The notes under the pieces: generated by a model | The model's input: the letters and a program-made list of their open reading frames with translations, nothing else | The model's database searches: none | Told to the model about the DNA's origin: nothing | Position numbers and translations under genes: made by a program | In this document: one piece after another, positions 17,678-25,392 of the stretch | Layout of the letters: each line of letters opens with the position of its first letter | Position numbering within the stretch: the first letter of the stretch is position 1 | Assembly: GCA_020049575.1 (NCBI GenBank) | Contig: JAIFKM010000008.1 | Span: forward strand, 1-47,609 | Reading direction: 5' to 3' | DNA: 47,609 nucleotides | Source: Desulfobulbaceae bacterium | GTDB taxonomy: Bacteria > Desulfobacterota > Desulfobulbia > Desulfobulbales > Desulfocapsaceae

Positions 17678-18169
17678 TCAGATGACAAATGTCTCGGTCA
17701 GACAGGCGGCCGCCATCTCCGCCATGTTTTCATGGACAACGAGAAACACGCTGGTACCCGAGCAACCAGTGGCCAGAATGGCAATATTCCTTCTGCGCAG
17801 AGGCGCTAATGCAGCTTCTGCAATACCATATCGATCCTGGAAATGCGGCCCATGCAGATATATGAGCTCCACGGGAGTCACCGTCTGCAGCGAGACGGTA
17901 TCATCGTCAATTAATTCCTTTTCCAGCAACGGCAGTATTTCCTGGTCATTCTCCGCAAGCAGCAGGCAAAACTGCATGCTCGAATGGGCAAGAGGCTGCA
18001 GGCTGACCATTTCAAAACCCCGACCGGTTCTTCCGAGAAGAGCAATCTGTCGCCCCCAGTAAGCAAGCTTGTCGATGGGAAAAACTAAAGTTGAGAGAGA
18101 GAGCCCGGTCTGCTTTACCAATCCGTAGATCCGGATTTTCGACTCCCAATACACTGCGATTGTCTCCAT
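17678..18169 (-). CDS. ACT-like domain protein (second of a pair)
   Basis: A 163-residue protein with no catalytic domain visible. The C-terminal part (about 105-163: YGIAEAALAPLRRRNIAILA, then GTSVFLVVHENMAEMAAA) has the beta-alpha-beta-beta-alpha pattern of the ACT domains in aspartokinase regulatory regions. The N-terminal half may be a second, more diverged copy (KIRIYGLVKQTGLSLSTLVF). ACT domains usually bind amino acids and control enzyme activity. It follows the related 191-residue gene by 26 bp and precedes a sensor kinase gene by 132 bp. The ligand is unknown. The assignment rests on pattern and is moderately secure. Confidence 0.65.
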   Translation of the reverse strand: METIAVYWESKIRIYGLVKQTGLSLSTLVFPIDKLAYWGRQIALLGRTGRGFEMVSLQPLAHSSMQFCLLLAENDQEILPLLEKELIDDDTVSLQTVTPVELIYLHGPHFQDRYGIAEAALAPLRRRNIAILATGCSGTSVFLVVHENMAEMAAACLTETFVI

Positions 18170-18195
18170 TGTTTATTCCCGGAAGTTCTTGCACG

Positions 18196-18771
18196 TCAAG
18201 GGCTTATCTGCCTGACACAGAATTCAGGCCGGAACGGAGCGTGGTCATTAGGCAACTCCACGATTTTACAGAGTTCTTCCACGGCCTGATCAAGAAGCAG
18301 ATAATCGATGTTGATTGCCAGAGCGGATATCGAGGTGCACAGGCTGTGGATTGTAATTCCTGATTCTCCCAGAATCTCAATGACACGACCAAGGAGTATC
18401 AGACTGCGACGATGGGGGAAAAGGGTCAGAGTACCGACTCCACGAATGATCTCCATCTGATCTTGAAGCGATACACCCTCAGGAGTTCGCCAATTCCGGC
18501 CACCGGCTGAGATGTCAGCGTTGAGCAGCATTTCTACCCGAGGCGCATCATTTGCCGCGAGGCAGAAGGTGTTCCGAATCCCATCACCCACGCTGCAGGC
18601 GCACAGAAACGGCAGGTTAACCTTCTGCTCAGTCAAACATCTGAAAAAATCAATGAGTAAATCTTCGGCAGGCAGAGAGCAATAATGCGTATACTGGACG
18701 AGTTCCGGACTGAACTTGATTCCACCGATACTGATCTTTATTCCTTCGGTTTCATTACAATACACGTCCAC
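18196..18771 (-). CDS. ACT-like domain protein (first of a pair)
   Basis: A 191-residue protein resembling its neighbour. The C-terminal half (about 115-185: LTLFPHRRSLILLGRVIEIL, ESGITIHSLCTSISALAINI) has the ACT-domain pattern of aspartokinase regulatory regions. The N-terminal half (GIKISIGGIKFSPELVQYTH) is unassigned and contains CACSVGDG. The start is a GTG, with AAGG about nine bases upstream; no in-frame ATG exists nearby. A terminator-like hairpin separates it from the response-regulator gene upstream. It could be an amino-acid or metabolite sensor for the adjacent signalling genes, but no function is established from the sequence. Confidence 0.65.
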   Translation of the reverse strand: MDVYCNETEGIKISIGGIKFSPELVQYTHYCSLPAEDLLIDFFRCLTEQKVNLPFLCACSVGDGIRNTFCLAANDAPRVEMLLNADISAGGRNWRTPEGVSLQDQMEIIRGVGTLTLFPHRRSLILLGRVIEILGESGITIHSLCTSISALAINIDYLLLDQAVEELCKIVELPNDHAPFRPEFCVRQISP

Positions 18772-18800
18772 TCATCACAGCCTTGGAGAGTAAAGAAGAA

Positions 18801-18826
18801 GATCCTCCGGAGAGTCCCGGAGGATC
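18801..18826 (-). terminator. Terminator-like hairpin after the response-regulator gene
   Basis: On the minus strand GATCCTCCGG and CCGGAGGATC form a perfect 10-bp stem with a 6-nt loop, followed by TTCTTCTTT. It probably ends much of the transcription from the MetF/Hdr operon before the ACT-like genes, or acts as an attenuator. Confidence 0.7.
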
Positions 18827-18840
18827 GAAAGCAGCAATTT

Positions 18841-19224
18841 TTACAAACTGTCTTGTACTATTTCTATCAGTTTGTCCATGTCAATGGGTTTCGGAATAAA
18901 ATCATCGGCCAAAGTCGTCTTGCCACCCATGTGTGTATAGTTCGTCGAAGAGATCGCATCGGTGACGGCAGTCAGCAGAATAATGACTATATCTTTATAT
19001 TCATCTGATTTTTTCAGCTCGTCGCACAATGTATACCCATCTTTTCTGGGCATCATCACGTCAAGAATTATCAACGCCGGACGCTCCTCCTTGATTTTCG
19101 TCATTGCCTCTATGCCATCGTAGGCCTTGGCGACTCTGAAATTCTTACTCTCCAGTTTCATGGTGACCATTTCCACCAGATCCGTATCATCATCCACTAC
19201 CAGGATGAGTTTTTTGTCACTCAT
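18841..19224 (-). CDS. Single-domain response regulator
   Basis: A 127-residue stand-alone receiver domain of the CheY type. The acidic pocket is DDDTD (11-15), the phosphoacceptor D55 lies in LIILDVMMPRKDG, T86 is in LLTA and K112 in FIPKPID. An insertion with Asn-Tyr-Thr-His-Met between T86 and K112 lengthens the usual loop. There is no output domain, so it acts by protein contact or as a phosphorelay intermediate. It begins 38 bp after metF on the same strand, with GAGG upstream of the ATG, and is probably the last gene of the MetF/Hdr transcript before the hairpin at 18801. Confidence 0.9.
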   Translation of the reverse strand: MSDKKLILVVDDDTDLVEMVTMKLESKNFRVAKAYDGIEAMTKIKEERPALIILDVMMPRKDGYTLCDELKKSDEYKDIVIILLTAVTDAISSTNYTHMGGKTTLADDFIPKPIDMDKLIEIVQDSL

Positions 19225-19262
19225 AGGAACCCTCCTCGGACATTTATGAAATTCGCTCTTGC

Positions 19263-20186
19263 CTATACCTGAGGCCTGGGCAACAGTCCTGCCCTCTCAA
19301 CAATTTCCTTGACCTTCTCTTCCCAGTCGATGGCCATTATATGAAAACCGGCAACACCCTCAACTTTCTTAAGACGCTCTATAGTTTCAATACAGATGTT
19401 AATTCCCTCTTCGGGTTGTTTTTCCTTGGGTACAGAAGCCATCCGGTCGACGATCTCCTGAGGAACATCCATCCCAGGCACCCTGGTTTTCATATAACGA
19501 GCGGCGCCAAGCGACTTGATCGGTGTGACACCTGCCAGGATATAACATTTCTTGTGAAGACCGCGGGCACAGACCCCCTCCATCCATTTTTCAAATTTGT
19601 CGACATTGAAGATGCACTGGGTCTGAATAAAATCAGCCCCCGCGGCAATCTTCTTTGCCAAGCGCAGAACCCGAAGTTCAAAGGGATCGGCAAAAGGATT
19701 TGCGGCTGCGCCGATGAACATCTTCGGTGCGCCTTTGATCTCCGCCCCACCCTGAAAAATGCCTTCGTCGCGCATCGCCTTGACCATCTGGATGAGTTGA
19801 ATGGAGTCGATGTCATGGACATTCATCGCCATCGGATGGTCGCCGAATTTGGTGTGATCTCCCGACAGACAGAGCATCGTGTCGATGCCCAGCGAGTAAG
19901 CTCCAAGAATATCAGCCTGCATGGCGAGACGGTTACGGTCACGAGTGACCAGCTGGTAAAGCGGGTTCAACCCTTCCTGTTTCAACAGGACAGAGGCTGC
20001 CAAGCTCGACATTCGAACCATCGCCGTCTGGTTGTCGGTAACATTGACCGCATCGACAATTCCATGAAGATACCTGCCCTTCTCCCGCACTTTATCGGGC
20101 TGAGCCCCACGGGGCGGACCACATTCCGACGTCACAGCCAGGTGGCCTGCGGCCAGTACTTTTTCCAATCTGCTATCAGTCTTCAT
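19263..20186 (-). CDS. metF: Methylenetetrahydrofolate reductase MetF
   Basis: Flavoprotein of 307 residues that reduces methylene-tetrahydrofolate to methyl-tetrahydrofolate in the methyl branch of the Wood-Ljungdahl pathway. The TIM-barrel protein shows the catalytic Glu region VTSECGPPRG near the N-terminus, the family motif TRDRNRLAMQADILGAYSLG and the SGD motif (LCLSGDHTKFGDHP) where E. coli MetF has its flavin-contacting Asp. Its start overlaps the metV stop by four bases (ATGA), as expected for a tightly assembled MetF-MetV pair. No NAD(P)H-handling gene is adjacent, so electrons probably come through MetV and the HdrA/MvhD/HdrCB proteins encoded upstream. It is one of two MetF paralogues in the operon. 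Confidence 0.9.
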   Translation of the reverse strand: MKTDSRLEKVLAAGHLAVTSECGPPRGAQPDKVREKGRYLHGIVDAVNVTDNQTAMVRMSSLAASVLLKQEGLNPLYQLVTRDRNRLAMQADILGAYSLGIDTMLCLSGDHTKFGDHPMAMNVHDIDSIQLIQMVKAMRDEGIFQGGAEIKGAPKMFIGAAANPFADPFELRVLRLAKKIAAGADFIQTQCIFNVDKFEKWMEGVCARGLHKKCYILAGVTPIKSLGAARYMKTRVPGMDVPQEIVDRMASVPKEKQPEEGINICIETIERLKKVEGVAGFHIMAIDWEEKVKEIVERAGLLPRPQV

Positions 20187-20851
20187 TCTGCCAAGTCCTC
20201 TCTTATGATCTTTCTCGGGCCACTGCCTCCACCCGGTCGCCAGTCCTTTGCCGGCATGATTTCGACAAAGCGCTCCTCCTGTCCGAGCTCTTTCAGCCTC
20301 TCCCAGATCAAGGCCCAGGCACAGTCCACATCATCGCCGATCTCGCAATGTCCACCGGTTGAACCGCCGCATGGGCCGTTCATCAATTGCTTAGCGCATC
20401 GGGCAATGGGACAAATTCCGCCGGTCTTGCCGAGCAGGCAGTCACCACATCCCTGACAACGCTCGGCCCAGACGCCCTGCCTTTCGGAAGCACCCATGAA
20501 CTTTGTATTCACGGCCGGGAAGACCGGTTTTCCTTTGAAGCGACGGGCCAGTTCCTGAACCCCGCAACCGCAGGCCATGGACATGATGGCATCGACGCCG
20601 TCGATCATCGGGACAAGTTCCTCGACATATTCCGGGTCGCACTGGCGTTCCAGGGTATGCTCGCGTATTTCGATAGTGGAACCGCTCTTGAGCAGGGCCA
20701 TGTGCAGGCCGGAAGCGAGAAGCCCGACCTCTTTACGACCGCCAGCGGCGCAAACCGTCACGCATTCGTTGCAACCAAGCAGCAGAATTCGCTTAAAAGG
20801 TCTGACATACTCAATAAGCTCTTCCAAGGGTTTTCGTTCAGCAGTGATCAT
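20183..20851 (-). CDS. metV: MetV, iron-sulfur/zinc partner of MetF
   Basis: A 222-residue protein of the MetV (methylene-THF reductase C-terminal) family, which partners MetF in acetogens and sulfate reducers. It is rich in cysteines: CNECVTVC at 27-34, a second group around MACGCG, and the cluster-type run ERCQGCGDCLLGKTGG followed by CPIARCAKQLMNGPCGG. These probably bind a zinc ion and [4Fe-4S] clusters that carry electrons to MetF. The gene overlaps metF by four bases and follows mvhD by 22 bp. Length and motifs agree with the family. No unusual residues are seen. Confidence 0.9.
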   Translation of the reverse strand: MITAERKPLEELIEYVRPFKRILLLGCNECVTVCAAGGRKEVGLLASGLHMALLKSGSTIEIREHTLERQCDPEYVEELVPMIDGVDAIMSMACGCGVQELARRFKGKPVFPAVNTKFMGASERQGVWAERCQGCGDCLLGKTGGICPIARCAKQLMNGPCGGSTGGHCEIGDDVDCAWALIWERLKELGQEERFVEIMPAKDWRPGGGSGPRKIIREDLAE

Positions 20852-20873
20852 TGTGGTTCACTCTCCTCTCATA

Positions 20874-21329
20874 TTATTCCACTACTACGGCACAGGTGTC
20901 GACGTGCTGCCGGCAGATGGCGGCGTGTATCGAACTCGGACCGAGTTTACGGATCTTCTCTGTTATCTCTGTGGCAACCTGGGCAAAACGATACCCCATG
21001 CCGGCGGACATCATGACCATCTCTAACCGTTCTCTCTCAATACCGATTTCATCCATGTATTTCTGAACATAATCCACCATCCGGGCAGCCCGAGTGTTGC
21101 CATTCTTGAAATGGCAGTCACCTTCCAGGCAGCCTGCCACATACACACCATCCGCACCCATTTCAAAAGCCTTGACGATATGCAGAGCATCCACCTTGCT
21201 TGAGCAGGGAACCCGGATGATCTTGACATTGGATGGATAGGTGAGTCTCTGACTCCCAGCCATATCGGCTGCCGTGTACGCGCAGTAATGACAGCAGAAG
21301 GCCACAATGACCGGTTCAAATGTATCCAT
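20874..21329 (-). CDS. mvhD: MvhD/hydrogenase iron-sulfur subunit
   Basis: A 151-residue MvhD-family [2Fe-2S] protein. It links an electron donor to HdrA in methanogen and bacterial Hdr complexes. The N-terminal signature is FCCHYCAYTAADMAG (C12, C13, C16), followed by VPCSSKVDALH and GCLEGDCHFKNGN. In methanogens this family can be a selenoprotein (VhuD), but here all these positions are ordinary cysteines. The start overlaps the hdrA stop by one base (TAATG), so the two are translationally coupled and almost certainly form a complex. No hydrogenase gene is present in the window. Confidence 0.9.
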   Translation of the reverse strand: MDTFEPVIVAFCCHYCAYTAADMAGSQRLTYPSNVKIIRVPCSSKVDALHIVKAFEMGADGVYVAGCLEGDCHFKNGNTRAARMVDYVQKYMDEIGIERERLEMVMMSAGMGYRFAQVATEITEKIRKLGPSSIHAAICRQHVDTCAVVVE

Positions 21330-24300
21330 TATGCGATATTCCTTTCAAAGAGTTCTTCCAGTTTGGCGATAATCCGATCATCCTCGAACTGCATAAGTTG
21401 AATGGCCTTGGCCGGACAGGCCGAAGCGCACATACCGCAGCCATGGCATTTTGCCGGATCGATTTCCGAATAGCCGTCGGCGTTGATAAAAGGAATGCCG
21501 AAGGGGCAGGCCCTTACGCAGATCAAACAAGCCGCGCAGAGATCACGGTTCACCTTGGCTGCAGCGGCACCGAGATTGATTGAATCCCTGGCGAGCATAG
21601 TCAGGGCCCGCGAAGCCACGGCCAGGGCTTGACCGACACTCTCCCTGATAGTCTTGGGACCATGCGCTGTGCCCGCTACGAAGAAACCAGGAACCGGCAG
21701 ATCCACCGGCCGCAGCTTGACATGATCCTCGAGAAAGTACCCGTCGCCAGTACGGGGCAGCTTGAAGATTCTTGCCAACTCGTCATTTCCATCCTCATCG
21801 GCAATCAAGCCAGTACTCAGACAAAGACAATCGGCAGTGACAGTGATCTGACGGCCTATGATCGGATCTGTAAAGGTAACATCCACCATTGAGCCGGAAG
21901 CTGCAACCACGGGTGGTTTATCCAAGCTGTAGCGACTGAAGATCACTCCCAATTCACGAGCTTTTTGATAGTATTCTTCCTGGAAGCCATAGGTTCGCAT
22001 ATCCCGAAAAAGGACGAAAATACGTGCTTCCGGGTTGATTTCCTTAATCCGCAAGGCGTTCTTCACGGCATTCTGACAACAGATACGCGAACAATTGGGG
22101 TTGTCAGGAGTACGGGAACCGGCACACTGAATCATCACCACGTTATCCCAGGAACTTACAGTTTCGGGACTTTCTTCAATGAGGTTCTGCAATTCACGCT
22201 GGGTCGATACCGCTTCACATTCATCGAGCAGATAGAGACGGGGACGATTCGGCAGAGCCCCGGTGGCGAGAATAGTAACACCATGCTCGATCTGCCTATA
22301 GAACATCTGTTTGCCGGTCTGCATGCCGGTCTTGAACATGCCCGGCATACCACTGTGGTCGACGATGATGGCACGGGTTATGACCTGAATATTGTCATGT
22401 GATTCGGTCCTGGAAATGAGATCCTTGACAAAAGCCTGGATGTCGTTGCCCTCGAGTGTTCTCCAAAGACCTGCAGCGAAACCGCCGAGACCTGCCGATT
22501 TTTCAACGAGAAAGACTTTCACTCCCTGCTCGGCGAGTTGCAGGGCTGTAGTCATGCCGGTGATGCCGCCACCAACCACTAGGACATTCTTGTTCATCGG
22601 CAGACTGTGATCAGCCAGCGGCTGCGAGCGAACAACACTACCGACCGCCATTTTCAGCAGGTCCTTGGCCTTCTCGGTCGCCTCATCCGGGTGATTGGCA
22701 TGGACCCAGGTAACCTGATCGCGAATATTGGCAATCTCGACAAGATATTTATTAAGTCCTGCCCGGCGAACGACCTCCTGGAATTTAGCCTCGTGAGTAC
22801 GGGGTGAACAGCCGCCGATCACGACCCGGTTAAGTCGCTCTGTCTTGATTGTGTCCTCTATCTGCTGCATCGACTCTCGGCTGCAGCCATGACCCTTCAA
22901 CTCTGCAACGGCAACATGAGGAAGGGTTCCGGCAAATTCTGCCAAAGTTGCCACATCAATCACACCGCCGATATTTTCACCGCAGTCGCAGATAAAAACG
23001 CCCACACGCGGCTCTTCACCAACCAGTAAGGTTTCGAGAGGCAGCGGCGCAATCTCGTACTCAATCTTCTCGGTTATTCCCAGATCTCTGCCTGCCATGC
23101 AGGCGGCAGCACTAGCTTGAACCATAGTCTCCGGAATATCCTTCGGACTCTCTATGACACCGGCGACGTAGACGCCGGGCACCGAGGTGACAACCGGATT
23201 GAATCCGTCGGTTTTCGGGAAACTGGAGGTGTTGAGTTGAAGACCCAGTTTTCCAGCAAGCTCTTTGACATCGTCAGCCACCCGAAAACCTGTCGACAGC
23301 ACTACCATATCAAATTCTTCTGTCAGGTTACGGCCACCCTCCTCGGCACTGTAGGTCAGGCTCAGGTTCTCCTTCCCAGGTTCTCGCAGGATACTGTGCG
23401 GCCGACTGCGGACGAATCGCACACCAAAGTCATTTTTTGCCCGGAGGTAGTAGAGTTCGTAATCCTTGCCCATGGTCCGCATGTCCATGAAGAAGATCGT
23501 CGTCTCTATGTCATCTTGGAATCGCTCCTTAGTGACGATGGCTTCCTTCAAGGCAAACATGCAGCAGGCGCTCGAACAGTATTGACCAGCGCCCTTCTGC
23601 AAGCCACGCGAACCGATACACTGGATCCAGGCGACTTTCTTCGGCTGTTTGCCATTCGAAGGCCGGACAAGCTGCCCCATGGTCGGACCCGAGGCGGAGA
23701 GGATGCGCTCGTATTCAAGACTGGTGACGACGTCGGGCTGGGTTGCATAGCCCAGATAATCCAGGTGGCTCGGATCGAACAGGGCGCCACCCGAAGAAAA
23801 AACGATTGAACCGCAGCTGACCTCGCGTTTTCTGCCCATATCGTCAGGATTGATGGCCCCGGCCGGACAACACTTCATCAAGGCCTCAACATCAGTGCAT
23901 TTGGCCAGATCTATGGAAAATGCCTGGGGTGTGGCCTGGGGATAACGCATACATGTCGGGGCTCGATGATCAAGCCCCGGCGTGAAACGGACGCACTCAG
24001 GGAACTTCTTATGGCAGTCGCCGCAGGCCGTGCATTTATCCAGGTTTATATATCGGGGTGCAGTTTCCAATAAAACGGTAAAATCACCCTTTTCACCCTT
24101 CACATCCTTGACCGTGGTCATGGTCAAAAGTTCGATGAACTCCTGCCGGCTGCCCTCGGAGAGATTTGGCGAGAGGGTGCAAAGATCACAATTGTTGGTT
24201 GGGAAGGTTCTATCAAGCTGGGTCATCAAGCCGCCGATGGCATACGCCTTATCCACCAGGATGACATTTTTTTCGGCTTCGGCCAGATCAAGGGCCGTCC

Positions 24301-24367
24301 GTATGCCACCCATGCCGCCGCCGATTACCAGGACCCTGTTGCTGTGTTGCGATTGTATTGTCTGCAT
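21329..24367 (-). CDS. hdrA: HdrA-like flavoprotein with two HdrA modules
   Basis: A 1012-residue protein, much longer than classical HdrA (about 650). Module 1 has the FAD motif VLVIGGGMGGIRTAL, the unusual TNNCDLCTLSP and an iron-sulfur motif CTACGDCHKKFPEC. Module 2 begins near VFICDCGENIGGVID and has a second FAD motif VLVVGGGITGMTTAL. The C-terminus holds two ferredoxin-type motifs (CAACLICVRACP, CHGCGMCASACP). Such proteins are the likely flavin-bifurcating or electron-distributing centre of HdrABC complexes. The ORF track begins at a GTG at 24385; the ATG six codons later (24367), with AAGAAGAG just upstream, is preferred. It is coupled to mvhD and sits between the two metF paralogues. 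Confidence 0.9.
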   Translation of the reverse strand: MQTIQSQHSNRVLVIGGGMGGIRTALDLAEAEKNVILVDKAYAIGGLMTQLDRTFPTNNCDLCTLSPNLSEGSRQEFIELLTMTTVKDVKGEKGDFTVLLETAPRYINLDKCTACGDCHKKFPECVRFTPGLDHRAPTCMRYPQATPQAFSIDLAKCTDVEALMKCCPAGAINPDDMGRKREVSCGSIVFSSGGALFDPSHLDYLGYATQPDVVTSLEYERILSASGPTMGQLVRPSNGKQPKKVAWIQCIGSRGLQKGAGQYCSSACCMFALKEAIVTKERFQDDIETTIFFMDMRTMGKDYELYYLRAKNDFGVRFVRSRPHSILREPGKENLSLTYSAEEGGRNLTEEFDMVVLSTGFRVADDVKELAGKLGLQLNTSSFPKTDGFNPVVTSVPGVYVAGVIESPKDIPETMVQASAAACMAGRDLGITEKIEYEIAPLPLETLLVGEEPRVGVFICDCGENIGGVIDVATLAEFAGTLPHVAVAELKGHGCSRESMQQIEDTIKTERLNRVVIGGCSPRTHEAKFQEVVRRAGLNKYLVEIANIRDQVTWVHANHPDEATEKAKDLLKMAVGSVVRSQPLADHSLPMNKNVLVVGGGITGMTTALQLAEQGVKVFLVEKSAGLGGFAAGLWRTLEGNDIQAFVKDLISRTESHDNIQVITRAIIVDHSGMPGMFKTGMQTGKQMFYRQIEHGVTILATGALPNRPRLYLLDECEAVSTQRELQNLIEESPETVSSWDNVVMIQCAGSRTPDNPNCSRICCQNAVKNALRIKEINPEARIFVLFRDMRTYGFQEEYYQKARELGVIFSRYSLDKPPVVAASGSMVDVTFTDPIIGRQITVTADCLCLSTGLIADEDGNDELARIFKLPRTGDGYFLEDHVKLRPVDLPVPGFFVAGTAHGPKTIRESVGQALAVASRALTMLARDSINLGAAAAKVNRDLCAACLICVRACPFGIPFINADGYSEIDPAKCHGCGMCASACPAKAIQLMQFEDDRIIAKLEELFERNIA

Positions 24368-24451
24368 AGCTCTTCTTTTTTGCACCGATTACCAGGCGAA
24401 CACACCGGCTCCGGTCAACATTTTTATCGAATTACCGCCGGGTTTCAATAG

Positions 24452-25324
24452 TTAGAGACCTGCAATATCGAGAATAGCCGGCAGCTTGTGCTCCCAGCCA
24501 AGTGTCTGGATGAGCACACCTTGAGTCATGGCCTTCAGGGCCGCAATGGTCTCACCAGCGATCAGGATACCCTCTTGCTCACGATCCGGCGATTTTCTAA
24601 TGCGCCGGATGAGTTCATCAGAGATATGCGCCCCAGGTTCGCTGTTGGCGATATACTGAGCAATTGCCAGTGATTTCAGGAGAAATACGGTGGGAATCAC
24701 AGGAACACCCAGTTCCTTGACCTTTGCAAGAAAGGAGGTGAAATGCTGGAGATCAAAAACCGGTGGCGTGATAATGAATCGAGCACCGGCTGCTACCTTC
24801 TCGCGGGCGACAGAAAGTTCTGCAGCCAGCGCGGCATCATCCGCATAGGGAGCAATACTGCAACCGGTGATGAAACTCGGCTCACCATCAAGATCGAATC
24901 CAGCGAGATCCTTGCCTTTCTGCAGCTGACCGATGGCCTTTATAAGGCCAATTTCATCAAGGTCATAGACTGGTTTGGCATCGCTGTGATCACCCTGGCT
25001 CATGTCTTCGCTATGCACCACAATCAGGTTCTGGATGCCAAGAACATGGGCCGCCAGAATATCTCCCTGGATGGCCATGCGGTTGCGATCTCGACAGTAA
25101 ACATGCATGATCGTCTCAACGCCCTGTTGCTGCATAAGCACCCCACCAGCCATGGCACTCATGCGCATGATACCGTTGTCCATATCAGGAACGACAACCG
25201 CATCGACCCGGCCCTTGATCCGGCGGGCGTCAGTTACCAGCCTCGATATATTCACCCCTTTCGGAGTATGCATTTCGGCCAGTACCACAAATTCGTTTGA
25301 CTGCAATCTCTTCTGGAAACTCAT
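24452..25324 (-). CDS. MetF paralogue (methylenetetrahydrofolate reductase-like)
   Basis: A 290-residue TIM-barrel protein of the MetF family, clearly related to but diverged from the metF at 19263. It shares an N-terminal Glu (VVLAEMHTPKG) and CRDRNRMAIQGDILAAHVLG. The [SR]GD motif that contacts the flavin in MetF is replaced by HSEDMSQGDHS, and the C-terminus lacks the basic/acidic tail of the other copy. It may be a second active reductase, a structural partner in the HdrA complex, or an enzyme for a different C1 carrier. It lies between the HdrCB fusion gene (68 bp) and hdrA (84 bp to the preferred start). Family membership is secure and activity is not. Confidence 0.85.
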   Translation of the reverse strand: MSFQKRLQSNEFVVLAEMHTPKGVNISRLVTDARRIKGRVDAVVVPDMDNGIMRMSAMAGGVLMQQQGVETIMHVYCRDRNRMAIQGDILAAHVLGIQNLIVVHSEDMSQGDHSDAKPVYDLDEIGLIKAIGQLQKGKDLAGFDLDGEPSFITGCSIAPYADDAALAAELSVAREKVAAGARFIITPPVFDLQHFTSFLAKVKELGVPVIPTVFLLKSLAIAQYIANSEPGAHISDELIRRIRKSPDREQEGILIAGETIAALKAMTQGVLIQTLGWEHKLPAILDIAGL

Positions 25325-25392
25325 ACGCTTTTTCTCTCTCCGGAGCTAGGCATCACGGTTCGGGTTTTTCCCTGTATCCTGCCAGTACCTCT

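Noticed and set aside
19341-20456. 371-codon plus-strand ORF over metF and metV
   Set aside because: It is antisense to two clearly recognised genes, and its translation shows no domain. It results from the base composition of the coding strand.
20874-21329. MvhD as a second selenoprotein, as in VhuD of methanogens
   Set aside because: All the cluster-binding positions are encoded by ordinary Cys codons and there is no in-frame UGA.
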